A stretch of DNA of 64,000 nucleotides from Porphyromonas sp. COT-290 OH3588. Its GTDB lineage: Bacteria; Bacteroidota; Bacteroidia; Bacteroidales; Porphyromonadaceae. Below are positions 1 to 8,815 of this stretch, piece by piece (within the stretch, counting starts at the first letter, position 1; each line of letters starts with the position of its first letter). Both the position numbers and the translations under genes were made by a program. A model generated the notes under the pieces. That model did not search any database and was not told the DNA's origin. It saw nothing but the letters and a program-made list of their open reading frames with translations. Where the stretch lies: contig NZ_JRFC01000014.1 in the NCBI RefSeq assembly GCF_000769075.1, positions 458,296-522,295 of the forward strand. Reading direction: 5' to 3'.

Positions 1-130
1 CAAAAGAACACGGCGAGGAATGCCTGCGCATACACAGCAAATAGCACCAAAAACAAAGACAAATCAGCAAAACAAGCAGAGAAAACAGAAAAAACAACCC
101 CTCTGCAAGAGGAAAGGCATTAGCACAACA

Positions 131-179
131 CAAATAAAAAGACTGGGACGACGAAAGCCCTGCTTCAGCCGTCCCAGTC
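131..179 (-). terminator. Rho-independent terminator of prs
   Basis: A perfect 10-bp stem (gactgggacg at 141-150 with its complement at 170-179) lies just past the prs stop codon. Read on the minus strand it is followed by a T-rich run (complement of 131-140), the normal intrinsic-terminator layout. Confidence 0.85.
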
Positions 180-209
180 TTGAGCTAATTTATATAGCAT
201 CTCTATACC

Positions 210-1154
210 CTAGATTGAATAGAGGATACTGATAGATTCGTGATTAATGACGCGTTTGATCGCCTCTGCAAAAACATTGGCTACGGAAAGCACCTTGATT
301 TTGCTGCAAGGCTTGCGCAAGGGAATTGAGTCGGTGAAGATCATTTCCGAAAGAGCCGATGCCTCAATACGCTCAATAGCAGGATCGCTAAGTACTGCAT
401 GTGTAGCCAATGCGCGAACACTACGAGCTCCGCTCTCCATCATCAAGTCGGCTGCCTTAGTAATTGTACCAGCTGTATCGACAATATCATCCACAAGTAG
501 CACATCCTTACCCTCCACATCTCCGATGATGCGCATCTCGGCTACTTCATTCGCCTTGGCGCGGTGCTTATGACAAATCACCATAGGAACACCGAGGAAT
601 TTGGCATACGAATTGGCACGCTTGGTACCGCCGACGTCTGGCGTAGCCATCACCGTATTCTCCAAGTCGCAAGTTGAGCGAAGATAATCTACAAATACGG
701 TAGAGCCATAGAGATGATCCACTGGCACATCAAAGAATCCCTGAATCTGGTCTGCGTGCAAATCCATCGTGATCAGACGAGAAATACCAGCAGTGCAGAG
801 CATATCTGCAATCAGCTTAGCACCGATAGAGACACGGGGCTTATCCTTGCGATCCTGACGAGCCCAACCAAAATAAGGAATAACGGCTGCAATGTAGTGA
901 GCTGATGCACGCTTGGCAGCATCAACCATAAGCAGCAACTCCATCAAGTTGTCCGTCGTAGGATAGGTAGACTGCACAAGGAAGACATCTTTACCTCGGA
1001 TGCTGTCCTTATAATAAACAGAGAACTCTCCATCGGCGAAGTGCTCTACCTCCATATCACCGAGCTTGCATCCAAGCCCTTCTGCGATTTGCTCTGCCAA
1101 GTGGAGCGAGGCCGACCCGGCAAAAATGGCGAAATTATTAGGATTTGTATTCAT
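210..1154 (-). CDS. prs: Ribose-phosphate pyrophosphokinase (PRPP synthetase)
   Basis: Makes phosphoribosyl pyrophosphate from ribose 5-phosphate and ATP, feeding purine, pyrimidine, NAD, His and Trp synthesis in the cytoplasm. The 314-residue product has the family length. It starts MNTNPNNFAIFAGSAS, has the N-terminal ATP-site stretch GWARQDRKDKPR and the PRPP-binding loop VLLVDDIVDTAGT in the C-terminal half. An ATG 21 nt upstream is in frame, but family members begin near the ATG chosen here. It is a single-gene unit: a TAnnTTTG promoter box lies about 40 nt upstream and a strong terminator follows. The last few residues after INHESIS are poorly conserved in the family. Identification is very secure. 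Confidence 0.97.
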   Translation of the reverse strand: MNTNPNNFAIFAGSASLHLAEQIAEGLGCKLGDMEVEHFADGEFSVYYKDSIRGKDVFLVQSTYPTTDNLMELLLMVDAAKRASAHYIAAVIPYFGWARQDRKDKPRVSIGAKLIADMLCTAGISRLITMDLHADQIQGFFDVPVDHLYGSTVFVDYLRSTCDLENTVMATPDVGGTKRANSYAKFLGVPMVICHKHRAKANEVAEMRIIGDVEGKDVLLVDDIVDTAGTITKAADLMMESGARSVRALATHAVLSDPAIERIEASALSEMIFTDSIPLRKPCSKIKVLSVANVFAEAIKRVINHESISILYSI

Positions 1155-1192
1155 TGATTTGTGAATGATTATCATCTACTCCTTACCTCCTA

Positions 1193-1200
1193 CAAAGGTA
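1193..1200 (-). promoter_or_regulatory. Bacteroidetes -7 box for prs
   Basis: On the minus strand this reads TACCTTTG, a perfect TAnnTTTG -7 element, about 39 nt upstream of the prs start. The -33 position is weak (TTTA near 1220-1223). Confidence 0.6.
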
Positions 1201-1454
1201 GTGCTTTATCCTACAAGAATAAAAAATTTCACAAGCATTTTTACCTTCCACTAGAGCTAACGTTAAAACGAGTTTATCCCACTCAATAGATCACCAAGAG
1301 GCAGAGGAGATGTAGGGAATAAACAGATTGATTTTACATAAAGGATTAAGCCTCAGTCTATCCCACTCATCTGCTCAAAATGCTTTTATGCCGCAGCGCC
1401 CCACTAACAAACGACGGAGCTATTACATCAAACAAACCTAAAGGCACAAATACA

Positions 1455-1486
1455 GAAAAAGTCTTCTCCAAAAAATAAGAGAAGAC
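1455..1486 (-). terminator. Terminator after the tRNA-Glu/rpsT unit
   Basis: An 8-bp stem, gtcttctc (1461-1468) with gagaagac (1479-1486), is followed on the minus strand by a T run (complement of 1456-1460). It sits 7 nt beyond the CCA end of the distal tRNA-Glu. Confidence 0.8.
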
Positions 1487-1492
1487 TTAGTT

Positions 1493-1567
1493 TGGTAGCC
1501 CATAGGGGAATCGAACCCCTCTTTCCAGAATGAAAATCTGGCGTCCTAACCGATAGACGAATGGGCC
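1493..1567 (-). tRNA. tRNA-Glu (UUC), distal copy
   Basis: The minus strand folds as a tRNA with acceptor GGCCCAT/ATGGGCT (terminal G-U pair), anticodon stem CCAGA/TCTGG around loop TTTTCAT (anticodon TTC), and T-loop GGTTCGATTCC. The 3' CCA is encoded here (complement of 1493-1495). The tRNA body is identical to the copy upstream of rpsT, which lacks an encoded CCA. Confidence 0.95.
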
Positions 1568-1599
1568 AGCCTTGAAGCACCCTCTAGGGATGCGGTAGA

Positions 1600-1854
1600 T
1601 TAAGCGAGCTTGAGAACCTGCTTTGCCAGTTTGGACTTCAGGTTAGCTGCTTTATTCTTGTGGATGATATTCTTACCAGCTAGACGGTCAAGCATAGACG
1701 CCAGCTTGGGTAGCATCTCTGTAGCTTGAGCATGATCGGTAAGAGCACGGAACTTACGCACAGCATTGCGTGCTGTCTTTGCGTAGTAACGATTGTGCAG
1801 ACGACGAGCGTTCGTCTGACGAATTCTTTTGATCGATGACTTATGATTTGCCAT
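1600..1854 (-). CDS. rpsT: 30S ribosomal protein S20
   Basis: An 84-residue basic protein that binds 16S rRNA early in assembly of the small subunit. It begins [27 protein letters not shown], the S20 signature start, and continues with the helical arm [17 protein letters not shown]. The gene sits between two identical tRNA-Glu genes, 34 nt after the first and 32 nt before the second. All three share one promoter upstream (2003-2034) and one terminator (1455-1486), so S20 mRNA is probably released by tRNA processing on both sides. Confidence 0.97.
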   Translation of the reverse strand: MANHKSSIKRIRQTNARRLHNRYYAKTARNAVRKFRALTDHAQATEMLPKLASMLDRLAGKNIIHKNKAANLKSKLAKQVLKLA

Positions 1855-1888
1855 TTCTGCTTCTTTCTACTTTTATTTCTTATTCTTG

Positions 1889-1960
1889 TAGCCCATAGGG
1901 GAATCGAACCCCTCTTTCCAGAATGAAAATCTGGCGTCCTAACCGATAGACGAATGGGCC
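1889..1960 (-). tRNA. tRNA-Glu (UUC), proximal copy
   Basis: Same 72-nt tRNA body as the distal copy: acceptor GGCCCAT, anticodon TTC in a TTTTCAT loop, TTCGA T-loop. The three bases after the discriminator read CAA rather than CCA, so the CCA end would have to be made by CCA-adding enzyme. It is the first gene of the tRNA-rpsT-tRNA transcript. Confidence 0.95.
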
Positions 1961-2002
1961 AGCCACTCAGCAATCACAAGGCCATTCCCTGAATTGCGAA
2001 TG

Positions 2003-2034
2003 CAAAGGTAAAGCAAATATTTGGATTACGCAAA
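2003..2034 (-). promoter_or_regulatory. Promoter of the tRNA-Glu/rpsT/tRNA-Glu unit
   Basis: On the minus strand TTTG (complement of 2031-2034) is followed after 20 nt by TACCTTTG (complement of 2003-2010). This matches the Bacteroidetes -33/-7 promoter closely and lies about 43 nt from the first tRNA. Confidence 0.8.
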
Positions 2035-2054
2035 ACGCCAGCCAAAATATTTCA

Positions 2055-2807
2055 CTAACTAAGTGCCTCCAAGTCGAAATTTCGGCGTCTTAGCTCGAAG
2101 TCTTTACCTAGATATTTCTCTCTCACAATCTCATTCTCGGCCAACTCCTCTGCTGTACCTTGGAAAAGCACCTTGCCCTCAAAGAGCAAGTAAGCCCGAT
2201 CTGTAATACTTAGTGTTTCGTAGACGTTGTGATCCGTAATGAGAATACCGATATCCTTATGCTTGAGTTTGGCGACAATGGCTTGAATATCCTGCACCGC
2301 AATAGGGTCTACCCCTGCAAAAGGTTCGTCTAGCATGATGAACTTAGGGTCGATAGCCAAGCAACGAGCGATCTCAGCTCTACGACGCTCCCCACCAGAG
2401 AGCCTATTACCATGATTGGTACGCACCTTCTCTAGACGAAACTCACCGATAAGCTCCTCTAGACGCGCTTGCTGCTCAGCTTTGGTACGCCCCGTGAGCT
2501 CAAGGACGGACATAATGTTATCCTCCACACTCATCTTGCGGTAGATTGATGCCTCCTGAGCCAAATAACCAATCCCAGCACGCGCCCGCTTATAGACGGG
2601 ATACTTAGTAATATCCTGCTCATCGAGAAAGATGCGCCCGGCATTGGGCACAACGAGCCCTACAGTCATATAGAAAGTTGTCGTCTTACCAGCTCCATTG
2701 GGACCTAGCAAACCAACAATCTCCCCCTGCCCCACCTCAATGGAAACATGATTAACCACCGTACGGGCTCGATATTTCTTGACTAGCCCCTCAGTTCTGA
2801 GTATCAT
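2055..2807 (-). CDS. lptB: LPS export ABC transporter ATPase LptB
   Basis: Cytoplasmic ATPase that powers LptFG to extract lipopolysaccharide from the inner membrane and push it along the Lpt bridge. The 250-residue product has Walker A GPNGAGKT (35-42), the Q-loop glutamine in GYLAQEAS (Q84), signature LSGGE (136-140), Walker B FIMLDE (156-161) and switch histidine H193 in ITDHNV. The stretch [21 protein letters not shown] is typical of LptB rather than other ABC ATPases. It stands apart from lptF/lptG, with a -7 box upstream and topB behind it on the same strand. Very secure. Confidence 0.96.
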   Translation of the reverse strand: MILRTEGLVKKYRARTVVNHVSIEVGQGEIVGLLGPNGAGKTTTFYMTVGLVVPNAGRIFLDEQDITKYPVYKRARAGIGYLAQEASIYRKMSVEDNIMSVLELTGRTKAEQQARLEELIGEFRLEKVRTNHGNRLSGGERRRAEIARCLAIDPKFIMLDEPFAGVDPIAVQDIQAIVAKLKHKDIGILITDHNVYETLSITDRAYLLFEGKVLFQGTAEELAENEIVREKYLGKDFELRRRNFDLEALS

Positions 2808-2890
2808 CTTTACTATATATAATAATGTATATCACCCTGCGATAGGACTCGTCGGATTACGACACCCCACCTCTAAGGCTCCATAAACAA

Positions 2891-2898
2891 CAAAGGTA
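2891..2898 (-). promoter_or_regulatory. -7 box upstream of lptB
   Basis: Minus strand reads TACCTTTG (TAnnTTTG), 84 nt before the lptB ATG and after the end of topB. No clear TTTG is seen at the -33 distance. Confidence 0.5.
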
Positions 2899-2936
2899 AT
2901 GCAAAATATCCACGCCCTCGGCCTTACTCAGCGAGG

Positions 2937-4928
2937 CTACGAAGCACCCAAAGCCTGCTCGTACTCCTCGAAGCTCATACGATAGTCACAACCCGAGGCA
3001 TACGCACTACAGCCGTAAGCCGTACGCCCACGAATAATCCGCCCCACTCCACATCGGGGACATAATGGAGCGATCGGCTCGTTTGGCACGGAGGTGACGG
3101 CTGGAGGTATGGACGAGCGCCCCGACATAACCTCAGTCACTAGAGCGACAACCATCTCCTTGAGCGAATGAATGAAGTCTGCCGCAGCAAGCTCTCTGCG
3201 CTCGATCTGGCGGAGCTTGTACTCCCACTGCCCCGTAAGTTCGGCACTCTTGAGTAGCTCATAGTTGATCGTCTGAATCAGCCCTATCCCCGTGGCGGTA
3301 GCCTTGAGCTGACTACGCTTCTCCTTGACAATATAACCACGCCTAAAGAGCGTCTCGATGATATTGGCACGTGTAGACGGACGACCAATACCATTCTCCT
3401 TCATTACCTCTCGCAGCTCCTCACTCTCGACCAGCTTACCCGCTGTTTCCATAGCTCTGAGGAGCGTTGCCTCGGTATAGGGCTTTGGGGGGGTTGTCTG
3501 CTTCTCTCTGAGATCCGGCTGATGCAGACCACTCTCGCCCTCAACGAAGGCCGGCAATACCTTATCACTATCTTGCTCCTCGGCTTCCTCATCCTTATCA
3601 CCCTCAATCTTCCCAGCCTGAGCCTTGTCTTGCTCGAATACGACACGCCAGCCGGGCTTGAGAACCTCTCGCCCACTGGTCTTGAAGCCGACCTCCTCCA
3701 CCCGAGCCTGCACCGTAGTCGTGCTGACTTCGCAGTCGGGATAAAAGGCGGCAATGAAATGGCGCGCGACAAGGTCAAAGACCTGCCCCTCTCTCGCAGA
3801 CAAGCCATGCACGGGCTGCCCCGTAGGGATAATCGCATGGTGGTCGGTTACCTTACTGTTATCGAAGACCTTCTTACTCTTACGAATGGTTTTCTCCGCC
3901 ACAATCGGGGTAGTCAGATGTCTATAGGTAACCAAGCCCAGAAGGATATCACGCACCTTGGGGTAAATATCATCGCTCAGATAAGTGGTATCTACACGAG
4001 GATAGGTGGTGATTTTCTTTTCATAGAGGCTTTGGATTGTGGTAAGTGTTTCCTCGGCCGTCATACCAAACTTCTTATTGCAAGCTACCTGAAGGCTCGT
4101 CAAGTCAAACAGCCTTGGCGGAAGTTCCTTGCCAGCCTTCTTCTTGACCGAGGTAATCGTCAGAGGTCGATCCCGGATAACCTCCAAGGCCTGCATCGCC
4201 TTGACTTGATCCTGATGCCGCCCTTTCTCAGCACTGAAGACTACCTCTCGGTAGAGCGTCTTAAGCTCCCAGTAAGCCTCGGGCTTGAAGTGTTCGATCT
4301 CCATTTGACGCTGCACAATGAGTGCCAATGTCGGGGTCTGTACACGACCAATAGAGAGGACTTGGCCACGAGGAGCATAGCGCACCGTATAGAGGCGTGT
4401 AGCATTCATTCCCAGCAACCAGTCACCTATGGCACGAGCCAACCCAGCCTCATAGAGCGACTGGAAGTCGGAGGCATCACGCAGATTCTGGAAACCCACT
4501 CGAATTGCCTCGTCCGTGAGCGATGAGATCCATAGACGCTTCACGGGTACAGAGCACCCCGCACGCTGGAGCACCCAGCGCTGTATTAACTCTCCTTCTT
4601 GCCCAGCATCGCCGCAGTTGACAACCATCGTGGCGGTCTGCATCAGACGTTCGATAACCTCGAGCTGCCTCTTGTAGTTATCTATATCAATGGGCTTGAT
4701 GCCAAACCTATCAGGGATCATAGGCAGAGCCGAGATGCTCCACTGCTTCCACTCGGGGTGGTAGTCGTGAGGCTCCTTAAGTGTACAGAGATGGCCAAAA
4801 GTCCAAGTTACCTGATAACCATTCCCCTCCATATACCCCACACCTCGCTCCACGACACGCCTATTCGCCCCAAGCAGGGCGGCTATATCTTTGGCGACAC
4901 TGGGCTTCTCTGCGATGCAAACGATCAT
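2937..4928 (-). CDS. topB: DNA topoisomerase III (chromosomal copy)
   Basis: Type IA topoisomerase, ATP-independent, which passes single strands and decatenates recombination or replication intermediates. The 663-residue product starts with the Toprim motif IAEKPSVAKDIA, has the acidic cluster GDAGQEGE (about 106-113) and the catalytic tyrosine in ITTYPRVD (Y309). It ends in a four-cysteine zinc ribbon, CPRCGVGRI...GCSAYASGC. A short acidic insert follows position 440. It differs from the second topoisomerase III at 31438-33567, which belongs to the mobile element and carries a different C-terminal tail. This copy lies among housekeeping genes, so I take it as the host enzyme. Confidence 0.95.
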   Translation of the reverse strand: MIVCIAEKPSVAKDIAALLGANRRVVERGVGYMEGNGYQVTWTFGHLCTLKEPHDYHPEWKQWSISALPMIPDRFGIKPIDIDNYKRQLEVIERLMQTATMVVNCGDAGQEGELIQRWVLQRAGCSVPVKRLWISSLTDEAIRVGFQNLRDASDFQSLYEAGLARAIGDWLLGMNATRLYTVRYAPRGQVLSIGRVQTPTLALIVQRQMEIEHFKPEAYWELKTLYREVVFSAEKGRHQDQVKAMQALEVIRDRPLTITSVKKKAGKELPPRLFDLTSLQVACNKKFGMTAEETLTTIQSLYEKKITTYPRVDTTYLSDDIYPKVRDILLGLVTYRHLTTPIVAEKTIRKSKKVFDNSKVTDHHAIIPTGQPVHGLSAREGQVFDLVARHFIAAFYPDCEVSTTTVQARVEEVGFKTSGREVLKPGWRVVFEQDKAQAGKIEGDKDEEAEEQDSDKVLPAFVEGESGLHQPDLREKQTTPPKPYTEATLLRAMETAGKLVESEELREVMKENGIGRPSTRANIIETLFRRGYIVKEKRSQLKATATGIGLIQTINYELLKSAELTGQWEYKLRQIERRELAAADFIHSLKEMVVALVTEVMSGRSSIPPAVTSVPNEPIAPLCPRCGVGRIIRGRTAYGCSAYASGCDYRMSFEEYEQALGAS

Positions 4929-4972
4929 CCGTATCTATGCTGATATTCTATCTCTCTTGATCTATGTTGTGA

Positions 4973-4980
4973 CAAAGGTA
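4973..4980 (-). promoter_or_regulatory. -7 box upstream of topB
   Basis: Minus strand reads TACCTTTG about 45 nt before the topB ATG. The -33 element is not clear. Confidence 0.5.
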
Positions 4981-5009
4981 CGCATCAATACCCAATCGCC
5001 CACGTAGAG

Positions 5010-5059
5010 GAAAAAGCAAACTACCGAGAGCGAAGATATGGTTATCGCCCTCGGTAGTT
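5010..5059 (-). terminator. Terminator after the fimbrillin-like lipoprotein gene
   Basis: A 10-bp stem, aactaccgag (5019-5028) with ctcggtagtt (5050-5059), is followed on the minus strand by TTTGCTTTTTCC. It lies 34 nt past the stop codon at 5093. Confidence 0.8.
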
Positions 5060-5092
5060 CAGATTTCGACCAATTATCCCCAAGAGGGCGGC

Positions 5093-6568
5093 TTAAATCC
5101 TGCCTTTCTCTACAATAGGGACGGTAATCAAGTAAGCCTTACCTTCCTCAAAATCAACCTCAGCCCCACCCGGCTTCTGCGACAAGACCACCACTTTGGA
5201 TACAAGCTGGCGGCCAGGCTGGTCTGCGTATTCATAAACCACTTGACAACGAGTCTGCTTAGGGCCTGTGTACGATTGATCCAAGTCAATAGCCCCCCAA
5301 AGATAGGCACGACCACGAGTCGTTGCATCACGAGCTACGTCCATCTCCTTAAGATTATTTCGAGCATCACGAAACTTGAATTCATACATCGCTTGGCGCA
5401 AAAGGTTGGACTGCTGTTCATTTTGGCCTCTCGCAAAGAATGGCACACCTACTTGATTGTCAAATGTGGAGTTTTTGACATTCTTATATCGACTACCTAG
5501 AATGCTTGGCCAAAGCTCGTAGTACCCCGAGTAAGCAAGCCGACTACTCTTGGTACGCAGGCTTTTGATTTTTATTGCCTTCCCTGTATCATTCTTGAAC
5601 TTAAGGGCTAGCAAGACTCCTGCCATCTTGAAGCGTGCCTCAATAGCACTACCATGAGTGAGGCGATTCTCCCGATTCTCTGTTGTAACCTTCTCTCCAA
5701 AGCGACTAAAAAATGGCAGCTCAAAGATTTTAGGATTAGACTTGTTTTTATAATAACCACTATGATCATTGGGTTCATAGCCACGATCCGTTTTTGTCGC
5801 TATCTCAGCCATACTCGTGGCAGACTCACCCACTACATAAGACTCCCCATCTTCGAGATACTTTAAGGGTGGCAAATTAGGGACAATGGCCTTATTCTTG
5901 TCTGTACTCTCTGCGTTGTGCGTTACAGGGAAATAGATGCGATGAATACTTACCGTAGTCCGAGAGGCCTGTTGAAGTGGTGGATTGAGTGCTATGAACG
6001 TATTATACTCTTGCCCTGAGCGGAACGCGTCAAGCATAGAATTATGTTTATTAGTCGAGGTCGCTCCTCCCTGTACGTCGAAACCAATCAAAACACGATA
6101 CCTGCCATTACGATTAATGATACGAGAAACCCCTTTCTGGTTACGACTGATAGAGGTATTGCTCATATTCTTACCCGCATGGCTATCCATCTTTGCTGGA
6201 TCCCCACTATCCTCCACGTAGATCCGCACCGCTTCACCATATTGATCTACTCCGGGTCCCTTTTGCCCTGCCTTTAACTTCTCTGTAAGACTCTGCGGGA
6301 AAAGCCACACCACCGACACAAAAGACTCGAAGCCTTTCTCCTTGACCACTGGCAGATCAATCTTGGGGTACTCTCGATCGTTGGGTTTGAGTGTAAAGGC
6401 CCTGAGGTTGTCGTCCCCTTCCATATCGACCCACTCAGGCTGGGCTACACTCCCCGAGATAGAGAAGGAGAACTTCTGCGGAGAAGCCACATCTTGTTCC
6501 TTGCTACAAGCAGCACCAAGCAAAAGAGATAGCGCCAAAACACTTGATGTATATATCCAATTCCTCAT
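5093..6568 (-). CDS. Fimbrillin-like surface lipoprotein
   Basis: A 491-residue secreted lipoprotein. The N-terminus has a signal peptide ending in lipobox LLLGAAC with the lipidated cysteine at position 21, followed by SKEQD. The rest is beta-rich with no further membrane segment. Phrases such as RNGRYRVLIGFDVQGG, SAIEARFKMAGVLLALKFKNDTGKAIKIKSL and EGKAYLITVPI resemble the fimbrillin (FimA/Mfa) fold family of Bacteroidales, where the middle phrase marks the start of the C-terminal domain. I infer a cell-surface adhesin or pilus-like role, not a proven one. No other fimbrial gene lies beside it except the small reading frame at 6597-6812, 28 nt upstream on the same strand. A terminator follows. 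The family assignment is moderate, the lipoprotein call strong. Confidence 0.7.
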   Translation of the reverse strand: MRNWIYTSSVLALSLLLGAACSKEQDVASPQKFSFSISGSVAQPEWVDMEGDDNLRAFTLKPNDREYPKIDLPVVKEKGFESFVSVVWLFPQSLTEKLKAGQKGPGVDQYGEAVRIYVEDSGDPAKMDSHAGKNMSNTSISRNQKGVSRIINRNGRYRVLIGFDVQGGATSTNKHNSMLDAFRSGQEYNTFIALNPPLQQASRTTVSIHRIYFPVTHNAESTDKNKAIVPNLPPLKYLEDGESYVVGESATSMAEIATKTDRGYEPNDHSGYYKNKSNPKIFELPFFSRFGEKVTTENRENRLTHGSAIEARFKMAGVLLALKFKNDTGKAIKIKSLRTKSSRLAYSGYYELWPSILGSRYKNVKNSTFDNQVGVPFFARGQNEQQSNLLRQAMYEFKFRDARNNLKEMDVARDATTRGRAYLWGAIDLDQSYTGPKQTRCQVVYEYADQPGRQLVSKVVVLSQKPGGAEVDFEEGKAYLITVPIVEKGRI

Positions 6569-6596
6569 AAAAATAACATCATTGACAAAAAGTTAA

Positions 6597-6812
6597 TTAC
6601 AAATCGCCATCTACAACCACTCCCTCATGCGAACCACCCTCTTCATAGTCGTAAGCATCTCCTTGGATTGACATAGAGGCGAGCAAACTCAAAGCGCCAA
6701 CAAGCCTACAACCGCTCACAACCTTGGGAGCGGCATACTTTTCTCTAAACAAAGACCTTGCATTGCTGTCATTCATAAATCTACAAAATAATTCTGAAAC
6801 TAAAGTACGCAT
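6597..6812 (-). CDS. Small hypothetical protein upstream of the lipoprotein gene
   Basis: A 71-residue reading frame that I do not recognise. It starts MRTLVSELFCRFMNDSNARS, with an alternative start at M13. It has a short hydrophobic stretch GCRLVGALSLLASMSI near residues 34-49 and an acidic, glycine-containing tail (YDYEEGGSHEGVVVDGDL). It ends 28 nt before the fimbrillin-like lipoprotein gene on the same strand, so the two could be co-transcribed. The hydrophobic patch is too short and too internal for a normal signal peptide. It may not be a gene; placement is the main support. Confidence 0.35.
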   Translation of the reverse strand: MRTLVSELFCRFMNDSNARSLFREKYAAPKVVSGCRLVGALSLLASMSIQGDAYDYEEGGSHEGVVVDGDL

Positions 6813-7739
6813 TAGTGCATCTAAATCTATCCCTCCAGCAAGCTACGAATGGGCACAATCTCCTACCCCCAATACAGGTTTACTGAAGCTGAGGTCATAC
6901 CCCAATGCGTTACCATACATTCTACACTCTCTGAAAGCAGATCCGAGGTGCGAAGATAAAGCAAACAACTCAATAAATAAAATAATTACCAGTAAACACC
7001 AAAGCATTAAAAATGCCTAAAATCAATCAAATAAGCTAAAACGCCTTCAGATAATTACCGTCTTATCATAAATAATTACACTTGAACCCACTCTCACAGC
7101 TAAACAGCAGCATCAAGCAGAAAACAAATACAGATTTTAACAGAAAACGACTACAAACAGCATCGACTGGCACATCGTAACTGAAAGGGCGGACAGCTGA
7201 CGTAAATTCGAGCAGACCTCATATTTACCCCCTAGAAGGCTCCACACGGCACGCACCCTCATTCTGGCACTTACTCCCAGACGAACCAATATAGCCACCT
7301 AAAGCAAGGAATACATAATAACCTAGCAAAGAAATAGATAAAACAAACACTCCGACGATTTCATCTAAGACAAAGGACAAATTTTAGAGTTTCTTCCCAT
7401 CAATCTTTTGGAATTAGTGGACACATCAACGAGGATTAGTCCACTCATCTCTGAGGATCTTCCCTACAACTTTCGCAAACCATGGCATCAAACTTTAGAA
7501 ACCCCGACTCCGTTTCCCGAAATTCCTCAGCAAGTCTTTTACACTCCTTAACCAAAAGATAGCAGAATCGCCTTGGGTTACGCCAACTCTCCCTGCTGCG
7601 CACAAAGCCATATCTAAACCAAACGACAACCAACAACGGTGATAGACATCAGCCTCAGCTTGGCGTATCCACAGATAGCCTAGCATATATTTTCGAGATG
7701 CTCCCTCCCCCCCCTCAATGACAAGCAGATAAACAGAAG
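6813..7739. other. Long intergenic stretch without a supported gene
   Basis: About 930 bp between the small reading frame and the rplM promoter. Two overlapping minus-strand frames of 63 codons (7445-7636 and 7495-7686) occur, but neither has a recognisable family, an obvious promoter or a neighbour. I see no tRNA, small-RNA fold or mobile-element end that I could defend. Confidence 0.5.
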
Positions 7740-7770
7740 ATTGTCATTCGGATTATTATTCGTACCTTTG
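7740..7770 (+). promoter_or_regulatory. Promoter of the rplM-rpsI-rpsB-tsf operon
   Basis: ATTG (TTG at 7741-7743), 19 nt, then TACCTTTG (7763-7770) match the Bacteroidetes -33/-7 promoter in sequence and spacing. The start codon of rplM is 192 nt further on, leaving a leader of about 185 nt. That length would suit translational control by a ribosomal protein, but I could not assign a known leader family. The ten bases 7762-7771 (GTACCTTTGC) also fit the CTnDOT attachment core GTANNTTTGC. Confidence 0.85.
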
Positions 7771-7962
7771 CACCGCTAAAATTATCAATATAGTGCTAGG
7801 AGTCTACCGCTAAGACTTGATTTCCTAATCCTACACATTAATATATGTATATAGCATACGAGTGGCTGGCTTGTGTCCGAATAAAGCCGCTGCAAGTATG
7901 AGGGAGTTAAGTAGCAAGCAGGAGGCTTCGTCTATTAAAAATTAACAATTAACAAAAAAGAA

Positions 7963-8418
7963 ATGGACACTTTAAGCTACAAGACCGTTTCTGCAAACAA
8001 GGCAACTGCAAACAAAGGTTGGGTAGTAGTCGATGCTGAAGGTCAGTCACTTGGACGTCTATGCTCCAAGGTGGCTAAGCTCCTTCGTGGCAAGTACAAG
8101 CCTAACTTTACGCCTCACGTTGATTGCGGTGACAACGTTATCGTGATCAATGCAGAAAAGGTAGTGCTCACTGGTAAGAAGTGGGACGACCGCGTTTATC
8201 TCAAGTACTCAGGCTATCCCGGCGGACAGCGTGCATTCAGCCCTCGTGCTCTTCAGGCCAAGGGTAGCGATCGCCTCTTCCGCAAGGTGGTTAAGGGTAT
8301 GCTCCCAAAGAATCGTCTTGGCGATAAGATCATCGGCAACCTCTACGTTTACGAAGGATCTGATCACAAGCACGAAGCTCAGCAACCACGCTTCGTAGAT
8401 GTTAACACCCTAAAGTAA
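7963..8418 (+). CDS. rplM: 50S ribosomal protein L13
   Basis: Early-assembly protein of the large subunit, 151 residues. Family hallmarks are KGWVVVDAEGQSLGRLCSKVAKLLRGKYKPNFTPHVDCGDNVIVINAEKV and the GMLPKNRLGDKIIGNLYVYEG segment. It is the first gene of the operon, preceded by a leader of roughly 185 nt, and is followed 10 nt later by rpsI, the usual L13-S9 pair. Confidence 0.98.
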   Translation: MDTLSYKTVSANKATANKGWVVVDAEGQSLGRLCSKVAKLLRGKYKPNFTPHVDCGDNVIVINAEKVVLTGKKWDDRVYLKYSGYPGGQRAFSPRALQAKGSDRLFRKVVKGMLPKNRLGDKIIGNLYVYEGSDHKHEAQQPRFVDVNTLK

Positions 8419-8428
8419 GACAAACGAC

Positions 8429-8815
8429 ATGGAACAAATCAATGCTATTGGCCGTCGCAAGGCCGCCGTTGCCCGTGTGTATGTATCTCTAGGCACTGGT
8501 AAGATCACGATCAACAAGCGTGACATCGCTACTTATTTCCCATCGTCTATCCTTCAGTATATCGTGCGTCAGCCACTCGCTACGCTCGACGCTGTGGAGA
8601 AGTACGACATCAAGATCAACCTCAAGGGTGGTGGTTTCAAGGGTCAGAGCGAAGCAGCTCGTCTAGCCATCTCTCGTGCACTGGTTAAGATCAATCCAGA
8701 GGACAAGGCAGCTCTACGCGCCGAAGGCTTCATGACTCGCGACGCTCGCACAGTAGAGCGTAAGAAGCCCGGTCGCCCCAAGGCACGCAAGCGCTTCCAG
8801 TTCAGCAAGCGTTAA
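8429..8815 (+). CDS. rpsI: 30S ribosomal protein S9
   Basis: A 128-residue small-subunit protein whose C-terminal tail reaches the P-site tRNA. It shows the start INAIGRRKAAVARVYVSLGTGKITINKRD, the GGGFKGQSEAARLAISRAL core and the basic end KKPGRPKARKRFQFSKR, all family-typical. It follows rplM by 10 nt in the same transcript. Confidence 0.98.
   Translation: MEQINAIGRRKAAVARVYVSLGTGKITINKRDIATYFPSSILQYIVRQPLATLDAVEKYDIKINLKGGGFKGQSEAARLAISRALVKINPEDKAALRAEGFMTRDARTVERKKPGRPKARKRFQFSKR

Noticed and set aside
1-209. Plus-strand 70-codon frame at the left window edge
   Set aside because: It is Lys/Gln-rich, runs through the prs terminator and has no family resemblance.
7445-7686. Two overlapping 63-codon minus-strand frames in the intergenic region before rplM
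   Set aside because: No family, no promoter, no conserved neighbour; they overlap each other in different phases, so at most one could be real and nothing favours either.
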